Below are positions 1-13,138 of a DNA stretch of 64,000 bases, in pieces. A model generated the notes under the pieces. It did not search any database and was not told where the DNA came from. It saw only the letters and a program-made list of their open reading frames with translations. The translations under genes were made by a program, and so were the position numbers. Location of the stretch: assembly GCA_034008185.1 (NCBI GenBank), contig CM067086.1, forward strand, positions 10,292,507-10,356,506, read 5' to 3'. Positions within the stretch are counted from its first letter, which is position 1. Each line of letters opens with the position of its first letter. Source of the DNA: Gorsachius magnificus. Lineage: Eukaryota > Chordata > Aves > Pelecaniformes > Ardeidae.

Positions 1-1233
1 GCACTCTCAATGTTATTAAGTTAACTATGTGTATAAGCACTGTCACAGATCTGAGCTTGAGTACTTTCCCAGGACTGGGTTTCCACACCCCACCCCACCA
101 TGCCGAGGCCTCTGTGACATGTGGTTTGGCTACAAAAGAAACAGTCATGGGTGTGGACCTGCCTGTGCAGCAAGGAAAAACGAAGTCTTTAAGGGTCTTT
201 CAATTTAGGAAAGAAGATTTACATGGAAAACACTTTTCTGGCCCCTGTGCTGACAGCAGGTTGGCTAAATCTAGGAATGTGGCTATCAAGTAATTTCAGG
301 AATGATGAGGGATCCTGGTGAGAAAGCTGGTAGGCCTTGCAAGGTACTTGTGTGGGATTCCCTGATTCCAGATGGTTTTGAAGCAAATGCCCAGACTTTC
401 TTGGAGGAGGCAGCCGTGCCCGCTATTTTCACCATGGCACTGGCACAATTGCCTGGCATTATCCTATTGCTTGAGACTGATGAGGCAGAAGGAATCATTA
501 AAGAGCACTTTTAATAAATAGCATTTCTGGAGCAGGACAGAAGAAAAGAATAAGCTATAGTAATCATCAGAAAGATATCCCAGGGCTAAGACCGTGTTTT
601 GTCATCCAGTCTCATGCACACATAGTTTCTTGGTTAAGTAGCTTTTCTAGTACTATGAAGATCCCAATATATGACAGCGATATAAATGCTAGGAATAGCT
701 ATTTGCAATTGTTACAATCTGCTTCAATTACTGCATTCCCCAGACGTACTGAAATAGTCAGGGTCTGGTTTAACATAACATTCAGTCCAAGGCAGGCAAT
801 TTTGCATTGTTAAAGAATGTATCTCAGAAGGGAAAAAACAAGCACCAAGTCTGTACCTGGGCTTACTGAGCAGTAGCTTCAATATATGGCACTGGTTATG
901 CAAATGGAAAGGCAGGGTTTGAATTTCCCTAAATTCTTTTTTTTTTTCATGGCTTTTTTTTTTTTAACTCCTCTGGCACATTACTTCTTTCATTATACTG
1001 TTTGAAACCTAGGCAGTAACCCATGTGACAGAACTGTACCCATGCATTATACTCTGAAATTCCTACCAAAGAAGTTTTTAGGCTGCTCAGCTAAAAGTCT
1101 GCAGGAACTACTTAGAACACAGGAAAAAAAAAATCCACCCATATCAATGTGTCTAGTGGAAATCTACCTTTTTTTTTTTGCTAACTAAAGTGATCCTGTC
1201 CTTCAAGTCGTTCTTTCCCACTCACTGGAGAAT

Positions 1234-1234
<1 letters not shown>

Positions 1235-1285
<51 letters not shown>
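1235..1285. repeat. Poly-A run of about 51 nt
   Basis: An uninterrupted A-run, by far the longest homopolymer in the window. Nothing recognisable as a SINE or processed gene copy precedes it on the plus strand, nor follows it for a minus-strand T-run reading. Confidence 0.95.
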
Positions 1286-1288
<3 letters not shown>

Positions 1289-2057
1289 AAACACCCCCCA
1301 AACATTTATCTTTCTACAAGAGGCATTTCCAGAAGAACAACCCAGATTTTATGATCAGCCTTGATTTTGCAACAATCCCTAGTCCTGCTGTAGTTGTTGT
1401 GAAGTTGCAGCCATTCAAGTACTGGTACTTGCCTTGCTGAGGAAACGGCACCGAACCTTTGCACCCAATTTCGCAGGCATGCCAAGGGAAGATAAAATTA
1501 CACAGCTAGCTTACCAGGACAGAAATCCACACACATCTTACAAATAAAGGATTGGAAAGGAAACAACTTAAATTTCTATTCTTTCCTTGATTTTCTAACT
1601 CAGAGGAAGTTGTGCAAAGCTCTTATTTTCAGGCTTGCTAGAGGCTAATTTTTTTGTTTGTTTATTCACAAACTTGCCCACAGCTCTAGCATTCCTAAGA
1701 TTTCTGACAAGAATTTGAATGCAGTGTGCTAGGACACCATAGTGCTCAAAGTCTCCCAGACTTGTCTCAAAAATGAGGTGAAGGTTCCTGAAGACAAGAG
1801 GCATAGCCTTTACATCCCTGTCTCTGATGTTGCTGCTGCAGATCAGTACAAGGAAGGAGAAATGAACTTCCTAGGTACAGAAATTAGTATTATATTTCTG
1901 ATTTTTCCCACCCCTCCAACTCGTATCTTCTTATGCTCATGCACAGCACAGGTTTTGCCACTGCTGCTTGTGCTGCGTTCTGGGGAAGAAGGGAGAGGAA
2001 GCAGAAGTCTCCCAGAAAATGAACATGGTTTCCAAAGATAAGAATGTGAACTTTTTT

Positions 2058-2160
2058 GTTTAAAAAACCCCCCAAAAAACCAAAAAACCCCCACCACCCC
2101 CCCCCCAAACACACACCCAAAGAAAAAACCCCATAACAAACAAAGAAAACCCCACACCAC
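2058..2160. repeat. A/C-rich low-complexity tract
   Basis: Alternating A-runs and C-runs with CACACACC. It produces three overlapping Gly/Phe/Trp-rich minus-strand open frames that should not be taken as genes. A similar tract is at 13076-13136. Confidence 0.9.
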
Positions 2161-5100
2161 ACAGCAGAAATGTTAAATTTGTTATAAAGCAGCAAACCAA
2201 TGGTTCCTGTGCAGGGAATACTTCAGTCTTCATGAAACAAGTTTCTTTCACATGTATTACATGGAGAACCTTGGATTAAAAGACTGGAAGCAAGGGGTCT
2301 AAGTAGTGAAACTCCCAGTTAGAAACTTGCAAATGATTTTGCGCTGACCTGGCATAGCGTATGGGGTAAAAGAATAGTTAGGAGCTAAAAAAACAGGGTC
2401 AAAAGGGAAAAAACCCAAACAAACCACAAAACAAAAGACTGTTTCAACTTTCTCAAGAAAAACGAGGGGGTTTTTTTAGCTCAAAAGAGGGAAGCCATCT
2501 GGGCAGAGGTTTTCCAGAGTCTTCCTAAAATTAAAATCAAAGTTAATATACAATCAAAAGTCTCAAACTGAAACAAAAAATATTGAAAAGACCATAAGCT
2601 AGTTTTCTAGCATATTTCCCCTTATCTCAAATATATCAACAAAATTAACAAAACTAAACAACCTTGCTCAACCCTACTCTTACTGCAGTCTGTGAAAGCT
2701 ATGATGTACATGCGCCATAGCCAGGCCTCTATATATTCAACATCACAGATAAAAGAATTACAAAAAACCCTGTAGTCATATATTGGCACCCAGACTTCTG
2801 AACTCTTTTTTTCCTAAATAATTTTAGAAAATTTGTGCCGCAAGGTTCTTTTTTTTGTTTTCAAAAGCTATTTGGGATAAATACTAGAGCTACCAGGAGC
2901 GTCGTTTCATGCAAAAGTACCTATACTGAGACCCCATTTATGATACTCGAGTGATCAATATATTAATAAAAGTGAAAGCAGAGAGATGGTTAATTGTTAC
3001 CGTTAACAGAGCAAATGGAAAGGAGAAGGAAATGCCACCATCCAAACAATGCCAATGCCATGTAAGACAGAAAATTGCTTCCAACAGCAACCAGTAAACA
3101 TCCAGCAAGCAAATCACGTGTGCGTAGTACACTGCTTATAGAAACCAGAGTACACCACACCAAATCTGCTCCAAGTGTAATGAGAGCAAAGTGCCTCAGA
3201 AGCGGTCTAATCAATACTCTCCTTTTCTACAAGCACACACGCTGCTAAAGCAGACTTCTTAGTAATAAATAGGTGCTTAATGCATTGCATTAAGGGTAAA
3301 TACAACCACCTTAATAAACACAGTTATTCCCCCTTTAAAGATAAAATGCAATAATAAAAAAATATATGCATGTAAAACTCAGGAGAACAAGTTTCCACCA
3401 CAGCAATTACATGAGGGGAAGTCTGCTGCTGCTCTTATTGGAGAGTCCCTAATTAAAGGCTCACACATTCCTGTGTCAAATTAAGGAGGTACATTTTGCT
3501 TCTCCTAAAAGCTGCCCGAAGTTTCAACTATGTGAAAAAATTTTGCTTTACTGATTGCACAGGTTTTGCAACAGTTACATAGTTCTCTTAGAGTTTGATA
3601 GAAGTCCAATCTGCCAGAGAGATGCATGCCACCCACAGCCTGCCCTGTGCCTACTCACGCTGCATCCTCTCACTGCTCCTGCCACATCGGCCCTAACCAG
3701 CCCCGAAGACAGGGAGAACTTCGTTTGCATTTGCACATCCACATCAGAGCTCCTATAAAGAAGAAAAATTGATGCCGCCTCCTTTTTTTAAGGAAATGTG
3801 CATGCTCATATGCCTCTTATCTACCCAATTGCTTCTACCTGGTTTTAAAATTCCCCTTGCAACATCTGGGGGTCCCAGCACCACTTATTGCTGGTAAGTT
3901 CGAGAACTGGATTTGGATCCCTCTCGGAGTTTCTGGACATTTCTTTGCATTACTGACCTTTAAGGACACGTCTCCGTCCAACTGTCTGTCAGTGGGAAGT
4001 CAGCTCTAACAATTCGCCTGCACCCTTCCAAAACATACCTTATCAACAACTCTAGCGTTATTGTCACCCCTCAGGGGGAACAGCCCCATAGCCATTATCA
4101 AATGTGTCAATATTATGATATATAATAAATCTTGAGTTCCACAGCAGCACTACTTGTGCACAACTCTTTTTCCCACTGTGCTTGAAAACACCTCTCCTTG
4201 ACCTCGAAATCAGAAGCACAAACAGTTCCACTTCAAACTCTTCCTGCGTGGATGTGTCTTGGACCAGGCTCTTGACTCCACACAGCAGAACAAGCTTTTT
4301 CATCTCCCCAGCATACTCCTGTGGTAAGCCAGCAACTATAGCAGAATAATTTTTTTTTTTTTTCCTGTAATTTGTTCTGTTCTCTGCATTTTCAATTTTT
4401 AGCCAGAAGAAAAAACAATTAATGCTTTTGCCCAATAGATTGTGTTGGGTTTTTTTAAACATAAAAGCCAAAACCAAAGGAAAACTACTGTTTTGGGCAA
4501 ATTAGTTTGTAAGAGATTATATTGAATTCAAAGAACTAAACTTCACCCCCACCCCCAATTCTTGATCATTTGAGCTCAAATTTGTGCTGTGAGCGCCTAT
4601 TACATTGGTCGATGTGCCAAAGATCATTTAGAACCCCTTGCATATATCATGTCACCTAGTTGCTTTATTCTGCTTACTTTTGCTCTGAAAAATGTAGCTC
4701 CAACCACACTGCACTGACCTCTGAAGCACAACAGAAATGCTGAAAAACCTCCCATTAATTATTGAAATCCTTGCCTCACCTGCTGGCCTACAAGAACATA
4801 CCAACACCTGTAGGACCCCTATCCAAAGCTGCCTTGATGGTGGGCTTAGAGACAAATCTGTTTAGCCCTTGGCAAGAGTTAAGCCAAGAACTCCGCAGCA
4901 ATTACCTGTCAAAAGTAAGGCATGTGCTTGTGGCAGTTGATGCCAGAGCTTGAAATGGGATTAAGGTGACTTCATTCCATATACAGTTCAGCTGTTGCTT
5001 CCCCAAACAACTATTCCCTTAAATACCTGAAGTGATAGTTGGTCACTCAAAACCCTCTTGGATTTGGTCCTCAGCATTCCTAGGACTTGGTTTCCTTTTT

Positions 5101-5867
5101 AGGAGTATGCAACACAAATGGCTTGTCTTGACAATCTAAATAACTACTGCACCTGCTTTCTATCAGATCTTCTAATTATCCTCTGCCTTAGAGAAAAAAA
5201 ATTTTACAAGTGTTAATATCAGGGATTAACAGCACTGGGAAACTCTCATAGTAGTGGTGTAAGAGAAAACAGCACTTAGCTTTCAGCTAGCCTTCTGCAG
5301 CATAGTTCTAGGGGACCCCAGGTTTTGGCTTCATGGCAAGGTTGTCGTCCACTGATTTACTTTACAGTTGGCCCATTGCACTATATTTTAGTTATTTATA
5401 TAGCACTTTTGAGCAAAGTATTGGGAAAGGATAACAGAAGGACACAGCAATAAAACAAAGTATAACAATTAGCAATGACAAAAACTGTGAGCCAATGACT
5501 GGTGGCCCCGAGCGAGGACAAAATATTAAGCTGACATGAAAAGGCATCAGATCTATGGATGAAATGCTTTTAAGAAGTTGGGATAAGAGAGGCATTAAAA
5601 CAAGACATTAAGGTGCAAAGAGGAACAAATTAACAAGAGGAAGATCCAAACTCTTGGATTGAAAAGAGAAAGTACAGTAAGAAATTTATAAGTAGCATTT
5701 AGAGGGATTTGAAAAAATGAAAGAACAATAAAAGATAGGACCACATGAGAAAAATAAGAAAGAATCTGTTTCAGTCTGGGCAACTGGTTATATAAACAAG
5801 TCAGAATTTGTCATTAAGATATAAAGATTCAAATGAAAGAATGTCTCAAGGCTCACATAACTGACTG

Positions 5868-5985
5868 GGATGTTCGGTTTCAAGATCTGCCACAGACCTG
5901 CATGACCTTGGACAAATCACAGTCTAACATTCAGCTCCTGTCTTGCAAAATGGAGATGCTAATGCTTCCTTTCCAATTTACATTT
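5868..5985 (+). mobile_element. MIR-type SINE fragment
   Basis: The run 'gatctgccacagacctgcat', 'gaccttggacaaatcacagt' and 'tgcaaaatggagatgctaat' follows the MIR core (ctgccacttactagctgtgtgaccttgggcaagt…ctgtaaaatgggga). Highly diverged, as expected of this ancient amniote SINE. Confidence 0.6.
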
Positions 5986-6156
5986 AAATCATAAGACAAC
6001 TGTTGATGTACATCCACGTACTGTCACAGCACATTTAGGTGGGACATTTTTGGAACAAACTCTTAATGACTATCAAGACAATGAGAAGAAATCAGAAACA
6101 TGCCCAGGTAGATAGAACAATAGATATATAGCCTAGTTTAAAGATAACTGGGGAAA

Positions 6157-6183
6157 AGAAAAAAAAAAGGGGGGGGGGGGGGG
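6157..6183. repeat. A-run followed by G15 run
   Basis: About 12 A then 15 G. A G-run of this length can form G-quadruplex structure and is prone to length error in sequencing. Confidence 0.9.
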
Positions 6184-8284
6184 AAATGTGAATGACACCA
6201 TGGAAATAATGTTAATTTAAAAGAAAAAACAGGCACTGACCTCCCAAAGCAAGCAACAGACCCCTGTACCAGCTAATAAGGAGAGTTGTTATACGACATC
6301 CCCTCCAACTGAACTTCTACCAGACTTTTGTTTCCTTGGAGGCTACTTTTAGATGAGGCAAGGGCTGATGCTTGACTGTGGTGTTTTATTTATGCTGAGA
6401 CATAACCTTAACAGGAACTGACAGGTAACAGAGGTGCACATCTTCACCCCTTTACTCCTAAGCACCAGCTCCACTAGCCTCCGAAGTTTAAGGATCTTCC
6501 TTCCCCTCTCACAGGCATATCCCTCAATTTCTCAACAAGCAGGTTTGCTGTTTTAATACATTTTGTGGACTTGCTAAAGCACATTCTTTAAATCTGCACA
6601 AATCCACCTCCACTCAGCACACCGTTAATGTAGCCCTGCTTGCTGTAAAGCCTTGCTAGCTATTAAAGAAGATACTAAGAAAAAGAAATCACTAAGGTGG
6701 CTCAGGAAGAACAGGTATCAAGCTGCCTGTATTACTCCCAAACTGGCTGACAGTGTTATTTGCCAGCACAAATTATCTCTGAGTAGTTCTGCACATCTGC
6801 AATTTTTAGTACCCACTTCTCCCCCCGCCCCCTTCATCCTTATTCCCATTAGGAATAGCCCAGATTCTTTAATAGACAAGAGACTGCCCACAGTTTGACA
6901 TTTTTATGTTAAACTAACAGTCACATTACTTTTTCATATTTAAAAGGTACTATTCTTGATCAGCGCCAACACACATATTATTGAGTGCCTTTCAAAGATG
7001 GCATTTAAATATTGCTAATGGAATTTCTTTGTAATCAGTCCCAGAGAGTTTAACTCTATCACACAGCAAAGCCTTCCTAGCATCTGCCATCGACTCAAAT
7101 AGCAGAAGATTCATAACTAACTCTCACTTCAGTTTTTGTAAACATGATAAAACAAGAAAGTGACTTTTCAAAAGAAAGCTTATGAGTGGTGCACTGGTAA
7201 ATCTCATCTGGAGATGAGCAGTGTTTGGGGAACCTCTGAAGCCTTTTCAGAACATGGCAATTAAAATAACAATTATGCAAGGAACTCAAACCCATTTGGA
7301 TTTCTTCTCTGTTGTCAGGCTCCTTCCTTTGTCGACAGATAACTCTATTATTAACCTTGCAACAGATGCATACTGCAGCACTAACAAAAGTGGGTTTCAG
7401 GCTTATATTCTTTTCCTCTTACTTTTAAAAAATAATCTTCTTATTATCCACTCTTGAAGTGAACAGGTTATTGAAAGAAATTCTGGACAAGGACAGGTTG
7501 GTGGGTTTTATTGTAGAAAACAGCCAACCAGCTTCTTTTAATCTGCTTTTACTTAAGAAGAGACGACTTTTTTAACACTTCAAGAAACTGTTGGCCTAGT
7601 TTGCGTAAAATAGGAAACCGTTGGCTTCATTTGGCCTAACATTACTCTAGGGGTCACATTGCCCTAGGGACCAGTGTAATGCAGTTGGCTGTACCCTCTG
7701 CAAGGCAGGGACTTCAGCATTTCTGTAGTTAATCCTTTCATACATTTCTCAGCCTAGCATAGCTACCTGGATAAATACTGATGAACTGGACCCTCTCTCT
7801 GCCTGTGCAACAGATAGTAAATCTGCTGTCAGTGCAAAATGCAAGGTTTAAATCCAGGGCCAATTTATACATTGATTTTTTTCAATAATTTTGTGTGAAA
7901 GTCAAACTGCCTTACAAAGAAGTTCCCAACACTGAAGTTACTAGAACTATCCTCTTGTAACTGAAAGCTGAACCTCACCCTGCATAGAACATGTCCTTAC
8001 AAACCAGATGAGCTGTCCCTGTCCACGGCCCCCACCAACTACATCAGGGAAAGGATTGCCTATCAGGAAATTTTCTTACAATGCCTTGCAAGCTGTGCTG
8101 GCCTAACAACATCTAGCTCTTGGGAAAAGGCTTTCCATCCAACCCATCCGTAGATTTTTGTTTCATTTATACTGATGTCCAATCTATTTTTTCTTATTTA
8201 ACATCCTGGGCTCAGTCGTATGCTATGCCAAGGGGGTCCACAGGCCAAAACATCCTTTAAAAGTTTATTGCCTCTTGGCTTCAA

Positions 8285-8380
8285 CAAAAAAGATAATCAA
8301 AGAATTATTTACATTGGAAGGGACCTTAGAAAATCACCTGGTCCGAATCCCCCCGCTTCTCAAAACAAAGCCAGATTGAT
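8285..8380 (-). mobile_element. CR1 LINE 3' end fragment
   Basis: Plus strand 'acattggaagggaccttaga' followed by 'aaatcacctggtccgaatcc' and a C-run is the reverse complement of the CR1 3' untranslated tail (ggttggaagggaccttaaag…catctagttccaaccccc). Only about 100 bp are recognisable. Confidence 0.65.
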
Positions 8381-9574
8381 GTTCATTCGATGATCACTAT
8401 AAATGTCAGTAAGTGGTCCTAATTTTCTATACCTCTCTCACAACCCCTTAAGGAAACTAAAGAATCTGTTTTCAGCTTCATGTGAGTAAAATATTTGTCC
8501 TCTATGCTTTTTTTCATGCCTCTGAGTACTTTCATTTTCTGACTTACCTGACACTTAGGGGGGGAACTGATCACTAGGAATAATCCCTTCCTAAACACAC
8601 ACATGACAGCATGCAGCACCTGATGAGCCAGAGTGCTTCTGTGATGCTTTTATAGCTATCGTTTTTCTCCTCATCACTACAGCCACATCTCACCGCTTTC
8701 AATATTGTCCTGTTTTGTTCTACAGGATCCTGCAGATTATGCTTTATGAAGATAACGTAAACCAGTGGCAACGCTGCCGATAATCTCCTCGTATATGAAA
8801 GTAGCGCTTGTCAAGTCACAATCCTGGATAGCCAAACAGGTCAGACTCCACAGGCAGGGGGAAGCAGGCAGCCAGCGGATACATAACACTTGATTTCACA
8901 AAGGCTCTTTTACCTCCGGATCACATGCACTTTGAAATCACTGTGGTCCTGCTCTCGTGTATCAATAACTCAGTCCACTGACCATGTTTTCTAAAGATTT
9001 CACAGGCACCAACTGAAGTCAGCCTCTTCCTTTAGCCAGTGGCTTTTGGTGTTGCATGTCCCAGTTAGGAAAATTTGCAGGAGTAGCTATAAAAATGAGC
9101 CATTATTCATCATAAACCCATTCTCCAGATGAACATAGTCCTCTCCAGGACCATCTCATGTTGGAAGCATCCACACTTCCTAAGACTTAAGGGACATCTT
9201 CCAAATTTCACTGAAGTGTTCCATCCTAAACCAACTCTCTTTCATAGTAATTTTTCCTGGTTTGTTTAATTTTTATTGTGTGTCTCCCTCTGCAGAAGTG
9301 GGTTTGTGGTAAAGTAAGAGTTATGCAAAACTAAAAAGAGACAAATGAACATTTAAATAAGTAAATAAGTAGTAATCAGGACTAGAGTTTTGATATACCA
9401 GTTTATCTGAAAATTCAGTAGCAGAGACAACACATGACCAATCCCTGAGAAAAAGGCAAGAGGATTCAGAGAATGCAGGGAGGTGACTAATGGTTTACTG
9501 ATGCACGTCAAGTTACAGATGGGTGAAAATTACGTGGTAAATAATAAAAAAAAAGTTAAAATGTTTTCTACCAT

Positions 9575-9670
9575 AAATGATCATTTTCAAGTTCTTAAAG
9601 TTTTTCTAACAACACTAGCTATGTGACCTTGACCAGAAATTCTGATCCTAATAAGAGTTCCTACTCAATG
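9575..9670 (+). mobile_element. MIR-type SINE core fragment (weak)
   Basis: 'aacaacactagctatgtgac' followed by 'cttgaccagaaattct' matches the MIR core 'actagctgtgtgaccttggg'. Little else of the element is visible. Confidence 0.4.
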
Positions 9671-12444
9671 GTTTATCTATCAGGTTATTCCTCAGATACA
9701 AATACATTTTTTTTATGGAATTTCAAACACATCTGAATATTTTGGGTCAGCTCAAAACACAACAATTATTAGCTTTATGTGTTACCCGAGGGAGAACAAG
9801 GAATTAACAAACCACAAAAATCACAACTTAGATGCACACAAATGCACCCCTTGCTAAAACACAGGCATGGCATTTCTTTCGCCACATGGAATTACCCCAA
9901 TCACAGAAGGACAAAAAGTTTTCCCAATAACCAGAAGAGAGAGCCTGACTGAAAGCCCACAGAACCCCTAGTGACCACAGAAGTGTTAAGGACCTATAGC
10001 TAAACTGCTCCCTGGCTAGCACTGTCATATTAGTTCCAGAAATACTGCCAATATTGTGCCATTCCCACAGGAAAACTAATGGAAAGCTATTCAAAATGAG
10101 AATCCTTCCTGCAGGTGGGAAGGTATTTCTTCAATCTCAGGGTTAATTGCATCTCAGCTGTGACCTGGAGCACCCTTGTTATTTAAGTCCACAGCCTCCC
10201 AGGAGCACAGAAATCATGCTAAGTTATGGTGCATTTATACTGTGGAAAATGACTGCTAGATGCTAGTGTCAAAACTATGGCGCTGTTATTTGTGACAAAG
10301 AGCACTTGAAAACAGGTTTCTCTCTTTTCCAAGCACAAAAAGCTTGTTCACTGACTCACTTCAGCCCTTTTCCTCCCCCCACAATTTTCCCTGAGTTACA
10401 TGGCATTTCAACCACTTAGAACCAGAAGTCATGATTTCCTGCTTTTAACAATAATTTAAAAGAATAGCTACTAGAGCCAAGGGCCACATCCTGCTCTCGC
10501 TTACATCCAGAGATCAGTGAAGTTGTGCCAAGGCTCTTCAGCTGCACTTGCAAAACTGAGCGCAGAATCTATTCTTGGAGGGACTAAGCCTGCTCAGTAT
10601 AATGGGCCACCCGTGCTTTAATTCTTATTAATAATTCTTTATTGATTCTTTTACTGATATTAGCTGTCAGCAGGGACATCACAGCATGAATGGAGAAGGG
10701 GAAAAGTAATTGAAATTAAATGATAGCCTGCAACCAGGAAAAGAGAAACCCGTGCTGACATTATACCTTGGAATCCATGAAGGCTTGTGGCCAAAGACAT
10801 GAAACATCTTTCAACTTACACAATATATAACTTAATAAAAAAACCCAAGGTGATACTTTTACCTTCCCTGTTTCTATTGTGGTAACCATCCTCTACTTTT
10901 CATCATTTACAGGTCTGAATCAACAACCTAAGCTCAGATATTTCCTCACTTCTATTCAGAGAGCTTGCTGTATTCTTCAGCACTTCAATATTTAGTTTCA
11001 AAAATGTTTCTAGCCCATCTGATTGCAAAGCCAGCCTCACATCTTTAAACGAATACCTGACTGTCTCATTGAGTCTGCTGTCAGAGCCCAGGAAAACAAT
11101 CATAACTAGCAAGTTGCTCCGCTCTCCCGGTTGGCCTGACACAGGGTGGGATGCTAATGCTAAAACCTAATTGCAACCACTTACAGCAGCCACCAGTGAA
11201 AAGCACTGAGTCTCCTGCAGGTACTGCCGAGTCAGCGGGCTCCCGCTGTGCCAAACAACACACTGAAATGGACCTTCCCTGCCGCGCTCACAGCACACAG
11301 GGCCTGTAGGAATGAGCCCCATGCTCTGCAATGATGTCTACTTTATATGCTAATACTGTCAGAGCAGCACATTGGGAGAGAAACTGTGGTCTGGGTTCTA
11401 ACTCCAGCCACCCTCTAGAAGCAAGAACAAAAAGACACAGTACTGTAAACCTTTCTGGTTGCCAGCTCAGTGAACCAAAGCAAGTCTATGTCATAGTAAT
11501 TATATTTACACTGTAAATCTAGGCAAGAGCTCTTCAGGTGGTATAAACTGGCATTAGCCCATTACAATCAAGGAAGCCTTATTGATTTATGTGAGCTAAG
11601 GCTCTTACACGAATTTTCTATCAGTTACCAACCTAAAGCCACCTCCAGACTTGAATCGACCCATAAACAGTACACTTCTGGAATGTCTATAATTTTTCTT
11701 CACTGTGTAATTTTTATTACTAAAAGCTGAAAGTTTGGCCCGTGGCATTCAATTTCTGATGACTAAAATCTATGCTAGGAACAGGTGGCCGTATCTTCAG
11801 GTCTCTTCACAACACCAGCCTTAATTATAACAGCAAATTACATGATTTCAGGTAAGGCTGTATCAACACTTCTGATTTAAATGTTGAATTTTCAGGAAAC
11901 TGAAACATGCCCATAAGTTTGCCTCGACAGCAGAGCTTTGTTTACAAGCCCAAAGTTGGCATTTTGCTTACTTGTTTTAAGAAAACAACGGCTTTCACAT
12001 GCTCCCACCCAAGCAGGTGGTAACCTGTCAGGAACCTTTTTTTTTCTGCTCCTCTAGAAATTAAAAACAGCTGAGACTGAAAGAAGTCACATGGACATAG
12101 GGTATTCCATATTCCAAATCTGAACTATTAAGATACTGGAATTGCAAATATGCCAACGTCATCTGAACAATAAGTCTTCTCAGTCAAAATTTCACCAGGC
12201 TAAGCTCACAAGCCAGAGGTAGTTTCCCAATACTTCAAGTAGCATGTTAGATATTAAACTTTCCTCAGTAGCTCATTTACTGCACATGCAGAACTTGCAC
12301 ATGTATCAACAGATTATTTTCTCTCCTAAAAATACATCCTGAAATATTCACTTTAAATACATACACTACCAGACTGTGTACATGTACCCAGGGCAGAAGA
12401 CTTCTTTCTACTTTAGTGTACCCTGCTAATCACATACCATCTGG

Positions 12445-12480
12445 TAATATATTATGTATTCAAAGATACACATAATATAT
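12445..12480. repeat. AT-rich inverted repeat
   Basis: TAATATATTATGTAT and its near-exact reverse complement (one mismatch) flank 6 nt. AT-rich hairpins of this kind are common by chance. Confidence 0.5.
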
Positions 12481-13069
12481 CAAAACACATACTGTAGGCA
12501 TATTATGGTGTGAGGAAAGGAGGAATATATCAGATGTATTCACACAAGTGTAAATAACTTCTCATCCAAGAGAGCAGAACAGCTTTAAAGTACAATGACA
12601 TTTTGAAAGATCTGCATCATACCTAGAAATGAGAATTTTTTAAATGAGTCTGAGCACTCAGTGATGCATTAATTAAAGACTTCATCTGATACCCATAAAA
12701 GTAATTGGAAAGACCTGCTGACTTCACCCATATCTGAATCAGGCCCAGTAGCACATTAATTGAGGGTGAGTTTACATCTGCAGCAAGCCGAAATTCGTTC
12801 TCAGCACAGTAAATCATGGTTTCATGCATTAAATACTGATGTGCAGTTACTTTTATTTCCTGAAAGATCTCAATTAAAAAGCATGCATTTCAAAGCTACT
12901 CCATACTTAATGTTTTAACACTTAGAAACAGAAAAGCTTTATTATATTGGTAGGTTTCAACCATGTGCACAAGCAGGCAGTGGTCTCTTGACAGACAAAT
13001 GTAGATGTTAAATTATTTCTGTCCATAGCTAAAAAATAAAAAGCAGCATCAGTTGCTCTATTTCTCTTA

Positions 13070-13138
13070 AAAGAAAAAACCAAAACCCCAAACCACCACC
13101 AACCCTTCCCCCCCCAAAAAAAACCCCAAACAAACCAG
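13070..13138. repeat. A/C-rich low-complexity tract
   Basis: AAAACCAAAACCCC-type sequence with runs of C and A, same character as the tract at 2.1 kb. Confidence 0.85.

Larger units (their letters stand above)
1..8284. other. Intergenic, no gene recognised
   Basis: Apart from the simple-sequence runs and the MIR-like scrap near 5.9 kb listed separately, no coding, RNA or repeat signal is recognised. The longest open frame (minus 4064-4477, 137 codons) has no known domain and begins in AT-rich DNA. Confidence 0.6.

Noticed and set aside
1843..2251. Gly/Trp/Phe-rich overlapping minus-strand frames
   Set aside because: Produced by the A/C low-complexity tract at 2.06-2.16 kb.
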